From NCBI GenBank assembly GCA_900754475.1, contig CAAECY010000099.1:1-45044 (forward strand): a stretch of DNA of 45,044 nucleotides, written 5' to 3'. Below the pieces are notes generated by a model that worked only from the letters and a program-made list of their open reading frames with translations, had not been told where the DNA came from and did no database searches. This DNA comes from an uncultured Sutterella sp. GTDB taxonomy: Bacteria > Pseudomonadota > Gammaproteobacteria > Burkholderiales > Burkholderiaceae_F. Position 1 is the stretch's first letter, and each line of letters opens with the position of its first letter. The position numbers and the translations under genes were made by a program. Positions 1 through 8,055 of the stretch are shown here, piece by piece.

Positions 1-81
1 CCTTGCCTCTGGCTATGCGCTTGGCGCTACCACCTGCGCTTGGGACTTTCACCCTTGAGAACGTGCCCATGCCGAGCACAC
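1..81 (-). mobile_element. Class C (IIC) group II intron, 5' end, continues beyond the window
   Basis: Read on the minus strand, this stretch begins GTGTGC at position 81. It then carries CGGCATGGGCAC, AGGGTGAAAGTCCC and, towards position 1, AGCC followed by GGCAAGG. This is the conserved start of domain I in bacterial group IIC introns. From memory, the structurally solved Oceanobacillus iheyensis intron starts GUGUGCCCGGCAUGGG and has the same GGGUGAGAGUCCC and CGCAAGG blocks. The 5' splice site lies directly after the T-run of the tRNA-Pro terminator, which is where class C introns are known to insert. The catalytic domains V and VI, the 3' end and any intron-encoded reverse transcriptase would lie to the left of the window. 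I therefore cannot tell whether the element is full length or truncated. Confidence 0.85.
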
Positions 82-116
82 AACAAAAAGGCACCGCACT
101 TGCGTGCGGTGCCTTT
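82..116 (-). terminator. Intrinsic terminator of tRNA-Pro and exon target of the intron
   Basis: A perfect 10-bp GC-rich stem (90-99 with 104-113, loop of four) is followed on the minus strand by five T and then GTT. It lies just downstream of the tRNA-Pro 3' end. The intron 5' splice site follows eight bases after the stem, so this hairpin also serves as the presumed recognition stem for class C intron insertion. Confidence 0.85.
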
Positions 117-123
117 GCAAACC

Positions 124-200
<77 letters not shown>

Positions 201-217
201 AAATTCCCGATTCAGCG

Positions 218-1216
218 TTATCGATCACGCTTAACCGTGAAGGACAACAATTCTAGCAGACTTTCGCTGAAAATGGAAGAGGGAATTTTCGAAAGAGCCT
301 TGCGACCCCGTTCCAGTTCCTTCTCAGCTCGTGCTCTGCATCGATCGAGAGCTTCGCAGTCTATCACAAGCTTTGCGATTTTGTCAAATTCTCCGTCGCC
401 CTGACGAATCGCGTCGTCGATGAGGCGGCGATCCTCGTCGGAAACGAGCTCGCGCGTGTAGATGAGGGGGAGCGTCACCTTCCCTTCGCGCAGGTCGGCG
501 CCGAGCGACTTGCCGGTTTCGGCGGCGTCGCCCGCGTAGTCGAGCATGTCGTCGGCGATCTGGAAGGCGTTCCCGAGCGCGAGCGCGTATTCGGCCACGG
601 CTTCTTCGGCTTCCGGGGTCGCGTCGGCGATGGCGGCCGCCATGCGGGCGCCCGCTTCGAAGAGGCAGGCGGTCTTGCGTTCGATCACCTTGAAGTAACG
701 CTCTTCGTCGACCGTCGGGTCGTGGGCGTTGACCATCTGGATCACTTCGCCTTCGGAGAGGCGGTTGGCGGCGTTCGAGAGCGCCTCCATCACCTTGAGG
801 TTCCCCGCCTTCACCATCATCTGGAAGGAGCGGGTGTAGAGGAAGTCGCCCACGAGCACCGCGACGCCGTTGCCCCAGCGGGCGTTGGCCGTCGGACGGC
901 CGCGACGCATGTCGCTCTCGTCGACCACGTCGTCGTGCATGAGGGTGGCCGTATGGAGAAGTTCGATCGTGGCGCCGAGATACTGGTGCAGCGTCCCTTC
1001 GTAACCGAGCGCGCGGGCGATGAGCATGAGCAGAGCGGGACGCATGCGCTTGCCGCCCGCACTCGTGATGTACTCGCCGATCTCGTGCATGCGACGGACG
1101 TCGCTGGCGAGTTCTTGGCGGATGACGTCGTCGACCGCGGCCATGTCGGCGGCGATCGGCGCAAGGAGGGCGCGCACGAGCGCCTTCGGATCCTCGGTGT
1201 GCGTGGTCTCTTCCAT
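218..1216 (-). CDS. ispB: Octaprenyl diphosphate synthase (trans-polyprenyl synthetase)
   Basis: This 332-residue protein belongs to the class I trans-isoprenyl diphosphate synthases. They condense isopentenyl diphosphate units onto an allylic primer to make the long side chain of ubiquinone or menaquinone. GGKRMRP near residues 54-60, the first aspartate-rich motif DDVVD (95-99) with the following RRGRP, and the second motif DDMLD (222-226) are all present. I chose the ATG at 1216 because the open frame extends further upstream (to 1513) only through non-homologous, arginine-rich sequence covering the divergent rplU promoter. The length then matches E. coli IspB. The assignment to an octaprenyl rather than another chain length is inferred from the usual betaproteobacterial context (ispB divergent from rplU, next to tRNA-Pro). 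Confidence 0.93.
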   Translation of the reverse strand: MEETTHTEDPKALVRALLAPIAADMAAVDDVIRQELASDVRRMHEIGEYITSAGGKRMRPALLMLIARALGYEGTLHQYLGATIELLHTATLMHDDVVDESDMRRGRPTANARWGNGVAVLVGDFLYTRSFQMMVKAGNLKVMEALSNAANRLSEGEVIQMVNAHDPTVDEERYFKVIERKTACLFEAGARMAAAIADATPEAEEAVAEYALALGNAFQIADDMLDYAGDAAETGKSLGADLREGKVTLPLIYTRELVSDEDRRLIDDAIRQGDGEFDKIAKLVIDCEALDRCRARAEKELERGRKALSKIPSSIFSESLLELLSFTVKRDR

Positions 1217-1579
1217 GATGTGTTCGACTTCGAAAAACGGAGGGTTGCCCGAAAGGGGCTCGGGCGAAACTGCCTCAAGTATATCGGGCGACGAGAGGGA
1301 CGGACGGTCGATCCCGGCTCGACGGAAGGTCGACGTGCGTTCGGCGTGCGGGCTCTTTGCGGGAGACGTCGAAAACCGAAACGCAACTCCGTAAATTTTC
1401 GGGAATTTCGCTTGACGGAGAGGACCCCGCATGAAATAATGCGCTCCTTTCCACGCAACCGATGCGTCGCGTGCGCGCCCTCGGGATTTTCCCTTCGGAC
1501 GCCGCGGTCGCATGCATTACAAAAAGGCTTCGCATACGTCGCATGCGCGATCGAAGCGAAGCGGGCGAGGTTTATTTAC
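1217..1579 (+). promoter_or_regulatory. ispB/rplU divergent intergenic region with rplU promoter
   Basis: A good sigma70-type promoter faces rplU: TTGACG at 1412-1417, a 17-base spacer, and AATAAT at 1435-1440 (five of six consensus bases). It predicts a start near 1447 and an untranslated leader of about 130 nt. Ribosomal protein leaders of this length often carry autoregulatory RNA structure, but I recognise no named L21 leader motif here. The stretch next to ispB holds no clear -10/-35 pair, so the ispB promoter is unresolved. Confidence 0.65.
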
Positions 1580-1891
1580 ATGTACGCTATTATCAAGACG
1601 GGCGGTAAGCAGTACCGCGTCAGCGTCGGCGACAAGCTCAAGGTCGAATCCCTTGCTGTCGAAGCCGGCTCCCAGGTTACCCTCTCCGAAGTGCTCGCTG
1701 TGAGCAACGAAAACGGCCTCAAGGTCGGCGCTCCCTTCGTCGAAGGCGCCTCCGTGACGGCGACCGTTGTCTCCCACGGCCGTGGCGAAAAGGTCCGCAT
1801 CTTCAAGTTCCGTCGTCGCAAGCACTCCATGAAGTCGGGCGGCCATCGTCAGAACTACACGGAGCTCAAGATCGAATCGATCGCGGCTTAA
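1580..1891 (+). CDS. rplU: 50S ribosomal protein L21
   Basis: This 103-residue protein is the usual length for bacterial L21, a 23S rRNA-binding protein of the large subunit. The family start MYAIIKTGGKQYRV and the C-terminal basic block KFRRRKHSMKSGGHRQ are intact. The ATG at 1580 is the family start, although the open frame extends far upstream. It is the first gene of the rplU-rpmA unit driven from the promoter near 1412-1440; rpmA follows after 32 bases. Confidence 0.98.
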   Translation: MYAIIKTGGKQYRVSVGDKLKVESLAVEAGSQVTLSEVLAVSNENGLKVGAPFVEGASVTATVVSHGRGEKVRIFKFRRRKHSMKSGGHRQNYTELKIESIAA

Positions 1892-1923
1892 TTTTCAACC
1901 GGTTTTTTAGCAGAGCATAGAAA

Positions 1924-2187
1924 ATGGCACATAAGAAAGGCGGCGGCTCCACCCGCAACGGTCGCGACTCCCAGGCCAAGCGTCTCGGCGTGAAGGTCTT
2001 CGGCGAATCCCACATCAACGCCGGTTCCATCATCGTCCGTCAGCGCGGCACGAAGTTCCACGCCGGCGACAACGTCGGTATGGGCAAGGATCACACGCTC
2101 TACGCGCTCGTCGACGGCGTCGTCAAGTTCGAAGTGAAGGGCGCTTTCAACCGTCACTACATCAAGGTTGAACCGACCTCCCTCTAA
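1924..2187 (+). CDS. rpmA: 50S ribosomal protein L27
   Basis: This 87-residue protein starts MAHKKGGGSTRNGRDS, the conserved N-terminal tail of L27 that reaches the peptidyl-transferase centre. GSIIVRQRGTKFHAG and the C-terminal KVEPTS region follow. There is no extra N-terminal pre-sequence like that of Firmicutes L27, which is cleaved. It is co-transcribed with rplU, and a strong intrinsic terminator follows at 2264-2300. Confidence 0.98.
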   Translation: MAHKKGGGSTRNGRDSQAKRLGVKVFGESHINAGSIIVRQRGTKFHAGDNVGMGKDHTLYALVDGVVKFEVKGAFNRHYIKVEPTSL

Positions 2188-2263
2188 TCGACTGCGTTCG
2201 ATCCGGAGAGCCGGCGCGGCGGACCGACGTCCCCGAAGGGGGGGGCGGCCGCAAGCGCCGGAC

Positions 2264-2300
2264 AAAAAGCCCAGTACGGCTCCGCCGACTGGGCTTTTTT
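2264..2300 (+). terminator. Intrinsic terminator of rplU-rpmA
   Basis: Stem AGCCCAGT/ACTGGGCT is extended by flanking A and T pairs and has an ACGGCTCCGCCG loop that can itself pair. It is followed by six T at 2295-2300. It separates the ribosomal protein unit from obgE, 140 bases downstream. Confidence 0.85.
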
Positions 2301-2440
2301 AGTAGAGTGGCAACACGGGGACGAAGGCCGAGTCGCTTGAAGCGCCGTCCTCACCCCATCATCCATAAAAAGCGGCGTACGCCCTCTCGGGCGTCGCCCC
2401 CGCGGTGCGAGTGGTTCGGCTGCGGCGCAGGGAGACATTC

Positions 2441-3508
2441 ATGAAGTTTGTTGACGAAGCCCGAATCGAAGTGCAGGGCGGCAAGGGCGGGAACGGCGCG
2501 GCCAGTTTCCGACGCGAAAAATTCATTCCCAAGGGCGGTCCCGACGGCGGCGACGGCGGTCGCGGCGGCTCGGTCTGGGCCGTGGCCGACCGAAACATCA
2601 ACACGCTCGTCGACTACCGCTACACGCGCAAGTTCTTCGCCCCGAACGGCGAGAACGGTCGCGGTGCGGACTGCTACGGTGCGGGCGGCGAAGACATCGT
2701 CCTGCGCATGCCCGTCGGCACGCTCGTGCGCGACGTGGATACGGGCGAGCTCGTGGCCGACCTCAACGTGCACGGGGCGCGCCAGCTCCTCGCCGCGGGC
2801 GGCAAGGGGGGCCTCGGCAACCTCCACTTCAAGAGCTCCGTGAACCGCGCTCCGAAGCAGGCGACGCCGGGCGAACCCGGGCAGTACCGCTCGCTCGAGC
2901 TCGAACTCAAGGTGCTCGCCGACGTGGGTCTTCTGGGGATGCCCAATGCCGGGAAGTCCACCTTCATCACGGCCGTCTCCAATGCGCGACCCAAGATCGC
3001 CGACTACCCCTTCACGACCCTGCACCCGCACCTCGGCGTGGTGCGCGTCGGTCCCGAACAGAGCTTCGTGATCGCCGACGTTCCGGGGCTCATCGAAGGT
3101 GCGGCCGAAGGCGCGGGCCTCGGGCACGTGTTCCTGCGTCACCTCGCGCGCACGAAGGTGCTTCTGCACGTGGTGGATGCGGCGCCGCTTGCCGAAGAAA
3201 CGGATCCCATCGCCGAAGCGAAGGCGCTTGCGCTCGAACTTGAAAAGTACGATCCGGAGCTTGCCGCCAAGCCCCGCTGGCTCGTTCTCAACAAGATCGA
3301 CCTCGTCGACGCCGCGGAACGCGACGCGCTCATCGAACGGTACCGCGCCGAACTCGCGGGCCCCGACACGCCCGTCTATGTGATTTCGGCCGCGACCCGC
3401 GAAGGCTGCGAAGAACTCGTGAAGGCGCTTGCTCAGTTCATCGACGAAGCGCGCCGCGAAAGCATGATGTTCCTCGACGACGAACGCTTCGACCCGACGG
3501 CGGACTGA
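2441..3508 (+). CDS. obgE: GTPase ObgE/CgtA
   Basis: This 355-residue protein is an essential Obg-family GTPase that associates with the 50S subunit and takes part in ribosome maturation and growth control. Residues 1-158 form the glycine-rich Obg fold (GGKGGNG, GGPDGGDGGRGG). The G domain follows with G1 GMPNAGKST (166-174), the TT of switch I (about 192-193), DVPG (213-216), NKID (284-287) and SAA (316-318). The acidic C-terminal tail is short compared with the roughly 390-residue E. coli protein. The ATG at 2441 has GGGAGA upstream and gives the family start MKFVDEA; an in-frame ATG at 2405 lacks support. Position after rplU-rpmA is conserved in proteobacteria. Confidence 0.97.
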   Translation: MKFVDEARIEVQGGKGGNGAASFRREKFIPKGGPDGGDGGRGGSVWAVADRNINTLVDYRYTRKFFAPNGENGRGADCYGAGGEDIVLRMPVGTLVRDVDTGELVADLNVHGARQLLAAGGKGGLGNLHFKSSVNRAPKQATPGEPGQYRSLELELKVLADVGLLGMPNAGKSTFITAVSNARPKIADYPFTTLHPHLGVVRVGPEQSFVIADVPGLIEGAAEGAGLGHVFLRHLARTKVLLHVVDAAPLAEETDPIAEAKALALELEKYDPELAAKPRWLVLNKIDLVDAAERDALIERYRAELAGPDTPVYVISAATREGCEELVKALAQFIDEARRESMMFLDDERFDPTAD

Positions 3509-3549
3509 TCGCAGACCCGCTCACGGCGAAACACTCGAAACGCTTGACC

Positions 3550-3589
3550 AAAAACGCCCGGAAGGCCCGAACGCTCTTCCGGGCGTTTT
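3550..3589 (+). terminator. Intrinsic terminator after obgE
   Basis: AACGCCCGGAAG (3553-3564) pairs with CTTCCGGGCGTT (3576-3587), flanked by an A-run before and four T after, so it can act on either strand. It lies 40 bases after the obgE stop and 75 bases before proB. Confidence 0.8.
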
Positions 3590-3663
3590 CCGTTTCGGTC
3601 GGCCAAACGCGGGCGCTTCTTGCGGTATCCTCAAAGATCCGTCTCAATCCCGGGAGCTCAAAC

Positions 3664-4779
3664 ATGTCCTCGCTTCTTCAAAACGCGCACCGCATCGTTG
3701 TCAAAGTCGGCAGCGCCCTCGTCACGAACGACGGTCGCGGCCTCGACGAGTCCGCAATCGAACGGTGGGCCGGTCAGATCGCCGAGCTTCGCCGCATGGG
3801 GCGCGAAGTGATTCTCGTGAGCTCGGGGGCGGTCGCCGAAGGCGTTCTGCGCCTCGGTTGGGAGAAGCGCCCTCAGCGCATTTATGAGAAGCAGGCCGCG
3901 GCCGCCGTCGGGCAAATGGGGCTCGTGCAGGCCTACGAAACGCACTTTCGCGCGTACGGGATCCGCACGGCGCTCGTGCTCCTCACGCACGCGAACTTGG
4001 TCGACCGCGAGCAGTACCTCAACGCCCGCATGACGCTCAACGAGCTCCTGCGCCTCGGGATCGTCCCCGTCATCAACGAAAACGACACGGTCGTCACGAG
4101 CGAAATCAAGGTGGGCGACAACGACACGTTGGGCGCGCTCGTTACGAACCTCGTCGAAGCCGACTGCCTCGTGATCCTCACGGACCAGAAGGGCCTCTAC
4201 ACGGCCGATCCGCGCAAGGACCCCTCGGCCGACTTCGTTTCGAGCGCCGAGGCGGGCCGCCCCGAACTCGAAGCGATGGCGGGCGGCGCCGCAAGCTCGA
4301 TTTCGACGGGCGGGATGATCACGAAGATCCTTGCCGCAAAGCGCGCCGCGCGTTCCGGGGCGAACACGATCATCGCTTCGGGCCGCGAAGAAAACGTGCT
4401 CGTGCGCCTCGCAGGGGGCGAGGCCGTAGGCACGCACCTCTATGCCGCTTCGAGCAAGCTCCACGCCAGGAAGCAGTGGCTCGCGGACCACCTGCGCATG
4501 GTCGGCACGGTCACGATCGACGCCGGAGCGGTGTCGGCGCTCCGAAACGGCAAGTCGCTCCTTCCCGTCGGGGTCGTCGGGGTCGAAGGCGACTTCGTGC
4601 GCGGCGACGTCGTCGGGTGCGTGACCGAAGACGGGGTCGAAGTCGCTCGCGGGCTCGTCAACTACTCGAGCGACGAAGCGCGCCGGCTCTGTCGCGCGCA
4701 CACCGAAGAGATCGAAGAGCGCATCGGGCACCTCGACCGTCCCGAACTCATCCATCACGACAACATGGTGCTTCGCTGA
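3664..4779 (+). CDS. proB: Glutamate 5-kinase
   Basis: This 371-residue enzyme phosphorylates glutamate at the gamma carboxyl, the first step of proline biosynthesis. An N-terminal amino-acid-kinase domain shows KVGSALV (14-20), VSSGAVAEG (52-60), NENDTV (138-143), GDND (151-154), TDQKGLYT (173-180) and STGGMITK (214-221). A C-terminal PUA domain spans about residues 278-355, as in the long ProB form of E. coli. The ATG at 3664 follows GGGAG; an upstream in-frame extension to 3544 would run through the obgE terminator and is rejected. The proB after obgE order is common in Burkholderiales. The proA gene for the next step is not in the window. Confidence 0.96.
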   Translation: MSSLLQNAHRIVVKVGSALVTNDGRGLDESAIERWAGQIAELRRMGREVILVSSGAVAEGVLRLGWEKRPQRIYEKQAAAAVGQMGLVQAYETHFRAYGIRTALVLLTHANLVDREQYLNARMTLNELLRLGIVPVINENDTVVTSEIKVGDNDTLGALVTNLVEADCLVILTDQKGLYTADPRKDPSADFVSSAEAGRPELEAMAGGAASSISTGGMITKILAAKRAARSGANTIIASGREENVLVRLAGGEAVGTHLYAASSKLHARKQWLADHLRMVGTVTIDAGAVSALRNGKSLLPVGVVGVEGDFVRGDVVGCVTEDGVEVARGLVNYSSDEARRLCRAHTEEIEERIGHLDRPELIHHDNMVLR

Positions 4780-4815
4780 CCGCTTTGCCGACAAAGGACG
4801 ATCCCGCGGATCGTC

Positions 4816-4864
4816 TAAAATATTCGGACTTTTTCCCACAGCGCCCCCGACGAGTTCGGGGGCG
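4816..4864 (+). promoter_or_regulatory. proB-proS intergenic: -10-like box and GC hairpin
   Basis: TAAAAT at 4816-4821 resembles a -10 hexamer, but no matching -35 lies at the right distance. Downstream, CGCCCCCGA (4842-4850) pairs perfectly with TCGGGGGCG (4856-4864) around a five-base loop, 21 bases before the proS ATG. No T-run follows the hairpin. It may be a proB transcript end or part of the proS leader. Confidence 0.4.
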
Positions 4865-4885
4865 TCCACTTTCAAGCACAAACTT

Positions 4886-6631
4886 ATGCGCGCCCGTTCC
4901 TTTTTTATTTCCACGCTCAAGGAAGCGCCGGCCGATGCCGACGTGGTGAGCCAGCAGTACATGATTCGTGCCGGCATGATCAAGAAGCTTGCCGCCGGCG
5001 TCTATACCTACATGCCGATGGGTCTTCGCACGATCCGCAAGATCGAAGGCATCATCCGCGATGAAATGAACCGTGCGGGCGCGATCGAACTTCTGATGCC
5101 GATCGTGCAGCCCGCCGAACTCTGGCAGGAATCGGGCCGCTGGGAAAAGTACGGCGACGAACTCCTGCGCTTCAAGGACCGTCACGACCGCGACTTCGTG
5201 ATTCAGCCGACCTCCGAAGAAGTGATCACGGACGTCGCCCGTCAGGAAATCAAGAGCTGGCGTCAGCTCCCCGTGAACTTCTATCACATCCAGACGAAGT
5301 TCCGCGACGAACGTCGTCCCCGCTTCGGCGTGATGCGCGGGCGCGAGTTCACGATGAAGGACGCCTACTCGTTCGACCGCGACGAAGCGGGCGCGGCGAA
5401 GTCCTACGACACGATGTACGACGCGTACTGCAAGATCTTCAACCGCCTCGGGCTCATGTTCCGCGCCGTGCGCGCCGACACGGGCGCGATCGGCGGCTCG
5501 CGTTCGCACGAATTCCAGGTGATCGCCAACACGGGCGAAGACGTGATCGCGTACTGCCCCGAGTCCGACTACGCGGCGAACATCGAACTCGCCGAAGCGT
5601 CGAGCCTCCTTGCGGGCCGCGAAGCCGCGACGGAAACGATGGAAAAGCGCGCGACGCCGGGCAAGGAAAAGTGCGAAGACGTCGCCGAATACCTCGGCAT
5701 CCCCTTCACGAAGAGCGTCAAGAGCGTTGTTCTCGCCGCCGACCGCACGAATGAAAAGGGCGAACCGCTCCCCGCGAAGATCGTGCTGGTCCTCCTTCGC
5801 GCCGACCATGAACTCAACGAAGTGAAGGCGGGCCACATCCCCGAATTGAAGGAAGGCTTCCGCTTCGCCACCGACAAGGAAATCGAAGCGGCCTTCGGCT
5901 CGAAGCCCGGCTACCTCGGCCCGGTCGGCCTCGGCGAAGACGTCGCCGTCTACGCCGACCTCACGGTCGCCGACATGTCGGACTTCTGCTGCGGCGCGAA
6001 CGAAGAAGGCTTCCACTACACGGGCGTGAATTTCGGGCGCGATCTGCCCGAGCCCAAGGCGATGGACCTTCGCAACGTCGTCGAAGGCGACAAGTCGCCC
6101 GACGGCGCGGGTGAACTGAAGCTGCAGCGCGGCATCGAAGTCGGTCACGTCTTCTTCCTCGGCACGCGTTACTCCGAAGCGCTCAACGCCACGTACCTCG
6201 ACGAAAACGGCCAGCCCAAGGTCATGCAGATGGGCTGCTACGGCATCGGCGTCACCCGCATCGCGGGCGCCGCGATCGAGCAGAACCACGACGACAAGGG
6301 CATCATTTGGCCCGACGCCATCGCTCCCTTCGAAGTCGTCATCTGCCCGATGAACTACTCGAAGAGCGAAGACGTGCGCAACGCCGCCGAAAAGCTCTAC
6401 CGCGAACTGCAGGCGGCCGGCGTCGACGTCATCCTCGACGACCGCGACATGCGTCCGGGCGTCATGTTCGCCGACTGGGAATTGATCGGTGTTCCGCACC
6501 GCGTCGTGATCGGCGACCGCGGCCTCAAGACGGGCGAAGTCGAATACGCCGCCCGCCGTCACCTCGACGAAAAGGTGATGGTGAAGGTCGACGAAGCGCG
6601 CGACTTCATCGTGCGTCAGCTGAAGCGCTGA
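4886..6631 (+). CDS. proS: Proline-tRNA ligase, bacterial type with editing domain
   Basis: This 581-residue class II aminoacyl-tRNA synthetase charges tRNA-Pro in the cytoplasm. The N-terminal start MRARSFFISTLKEAP is typical. Motif 2 is visible as FRDERRPRFGVMRGREF (about 139-155), and motif 3 lies in the GCYGIGVTR block (about 451-459). Between motifs 2 and 3, at about residues 225-400, sits the YbaK-like insertion that deacylates Ala-tRNA-Pro, including PFTKSVKSVVL and ADHELNEVK. The C-terminal anticodon-binding domain includes DDRDMRPGVMFADWELIG. It lies downstream of proB and is followed by a terminator. The matching tRNA-Pro is encoded at the left edge of the window. Confidence 0.97.
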   Translation: MRARSFFISTLKEAPADADVVSQQYMIRAGMIKKLAAGVYTYMPMGLRTIRKIEGIIRDEMNRAGAIELLMPIVQPAELWQESGRWEKYGDELLRFKDRHDRDFVIQPTSEEVITDVARQEIKSWRQLPVNFYHIQTKFRDERRPRFGVMRGREFTMKDAYSFDRDEAGAAKSYDTMYDAYCKIFNRLGLMFRAVRADTGAIGGSRSHEFQVIANTGEDVIAYCPESDYAANIELAEASSLLAGREAATETMEKRATPGKEKCEDVAEYLGIPFTKSVKSVVLAADRTNEKGEPLPAKIVLVLLRADHELNEVKAGHIPELKEGFRFATDKEIEAAFGSKPGYLGPVGLGEDVAVYADLTVADMSDFCCGANEEGFHYTGVNFGRDLPEPKAMDLRNVVEGDKSPDGAGELKLQRGIEVGHVFFLGTRYSEALNATYLDENGQPKVMQMGCYGIGVTRIAGAAIEQNHDDKGIIWPDAIAPFEVVICPMNYSKSEDVRNAAEKLYRELQAAGVDVILDDRDMRPGVMFADWELIGVPHRVVIGDRGLKTGEVEYAARRHLDEKVMVKVDEARDFIVRQLKR

Positions 6632-6678
6632 TCGCGTACGTGAGCCCGCCCGTGCGGGCTCCGATCCTCAAAAGCTCA

Positions 6679-6711
6679 AAAGGCCGACCCGCCCCGTGCG
6701 CGTCGGCCTTT
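6679..6711 (+). terminator. Probable terminator of proS
   Basis: AAAGGCCGAC (6679-6688) pairs with GTCGGCCTTT (6702-6711) around a 13-base loop. The T-run is short. It lies 47 bases past the proS stop on the plus strand. Confidence 0.6.
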
Positions 6712-6761
6712 GTGCTCGGGCTCCTTGGGGCTCGGTCGGGATCCGTCGGAACACCCGACGC

Positions 6762-6794
6762 GAAAAAGGGCTCCGCAGTGCGGAGCCCTTTTCG
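6762..6794 (-). terminator. Terminator of the tol operon (bidirectional)
   Basis: A 13-bp stem (6764-6776 with 6780-6792) with a three-base loop is flanked by A5 on the left and T4 on the right. On the minus strand it gives GGGCTCCGC/GCGGAGCCC followed by TTTTT, eight bases past the tolA stop codon. It also backs up termination of the convergent proS. Confidence 0.85.
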
Positions 6795-6802
6795 CGACCG
6801 GT

Positions 6803-8041
6803 TTATTGCTTGCGGTCGTCGACCGGGTCGAAGGAGAGCGTGAGCTCCCTCGGCGCGTCCTGACCGGTGTCGGGGCGCGGGAAGGGGTTGCAGCGCCGGA
6901 TGGCGCGCTCGACCGCCGCGTCGTACGCGGCCCAGCCCGACGCCTTTTCCTGCTTCGGGTCGCCCACCTGTTCGCCCGTGGGGAGAAGACGCACGCTGTA
7001 GATCGCCTGGTACTGACCGCGCACCGTGGAGGAGGGAACCTCGATCATGATGTGCGGACGGATGCAGGCCGCAACGCGCGCGCCGTAGCGGGCGCGCGCC
7101 GACCCCGTCAGGTTCTGGCGCACGTTCTTCGGGTCGCCCTTCGTCGTGCCGGAGACGGTCGAATTGGGATCGGCCTTCGCGGAAAGACGCGCGAGCTCCT
7201 GCTGACGGACTTCGCGCGCGATGCGGGCGCGCTCTTCGGCGGCCTTCTTTTCCGCGATGCGACGGGCCTCCTCGGCCTTGCGCTTTTCTTCGGCCTTGCG
7301 AGCCTCTTCGATCTTGCGGGCTTCTTCGCGCTGACGGGCCTCTTCCTGCTTGCGGGCCTCTTCGGCTTTGAGGCGCTCGACTTCGAGACGGCGCGCTTCC
7401 TCGGCCTTGCGGGCTTCTTCGGCACGGCGCTGCTCTTCGGCGAGACGCTCCTGCGCGAGACGTTCGTCTTCGCGGCGCTTTTCCTCTTCGAGGCGTCGCG
7501 CTTCGGCTTCGATCGCTTCCTGACGCTGCCGCTCGATCTCTTCGGCGCGGGCGCGTTCCTGAGCGAGACGCTTGTCTTCGGCACGGCGCGCTTCTTCGGC
7601 CTTGCGGGCCTCTTCGGCGACGCGCTCGGCTTCGATGCGGGCGGCCTCTTCGGCCTGACGGGCTTCTTCGGCGCGTGCGGCCTCTTCGAGTTCCTCGGCC
7701 CGGCGTTCCTCTTCGGGATCGGGCTCGGGTTCGGCGGCCTTCTGCGGTTCGGGTTCGGGCTCGGGTTCGGTTTCGGTTTCGGTTTCGGGGGCCTTGGGTT
7801 CTTCGGGCGCGGGCTTTTCCTCAAGTTTCGCCGCACCCGTCGGATCGTTGCCGCCCGAGACGTCCTCGGGGGCCCAGAGTTCCGCGTACACCGTCTCCGA
7901 CTGCGTCTGCCAGTGGAAGGCCGTGAAGAGGGCGGCGAAAAGCGCCGTGTGCACGGCGCAGGAAAGGACGGCCGCCGGAAGGAAGTCCTTTCGGTCTTCC
8001 TTTCGGTAGAGCACCTTCCATGCGTTCGTTTCGCTCGACAT
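6803..8041 (-). CDS. tolA: TolA, periplasm-spanning protein of the Tol system
   Basis: This 412-residue protein links the inner-membrane TolQR motor to the outer membrane during cell constriction. Residues 21-43 form the single N-terminal membrane anchor. A Pro/Glu-rich stretch (about 74-110) leads into a long charged helical domain built from EEARKAEE-type repeats (about 110-290). The C-terminal TonB/TolA-like domain (about 315-405) includes RYGARVAACIRPHI and AAYDAAVERAIRRCNPFP. The repeats make both strands look open, so the antisense frame is not a gene. It is the last gene of ybgC-tolQ-tolR-tolA, 14 bases after tolR, and is followed at once by a terminator. The usual downstream tolB and pal are missing here. 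Confidence 0.9.
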   Translation of the reverse strand: MSSETNAWKVLYRKEDRKDFLPAAVLSCAVHTALFAALFTAFHWQTQSETVYAELWAPEDVSGGNDPTGAAKLEEKPAPEEPKAPETETETEPEPEPEPQKAAEPEPDPEEERRAEELEEAARAEEARQAEEAARIEAERVAEEARKAEEARRAEDKRLAQERARAEEIERQRQEAIEAEARRLEEEKRREDERLAQERLAEEQRRAEEARKAEEARRLEVERLKAEEARKQEEARQREEARKIEEARKAEEKRKAEEARRIAEKKAAEERARIAREVRQQELARLSAKADPNSTVSGTTKGDPKNVRQNLTGSARARYGARVAACIRPHIMIEVPSSTVRGQYQAIYSVRLLPTGEQVGDPKQEKASGWAAYDAAVERAIRRCNPFPRPDTGQDAPRELTLSFDPVDDRKQ

Positions 8042-8055
8042 CGACGTACCTCGCG

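Noticed and set aside
1..120. Possible protein fragment at the left edge
   Set aside because: Short frames exist, but the minus strand matches group II intron RNA far better and a terminator hairpin occupies 82-116.
4780..4885. T-box or tRNA-sensing leader in front of proS
   Set aside because: There is no T-box sequence or specifier loop, the gap is only 106 bases, and T-boxes are not expected in betaproteobacteria.
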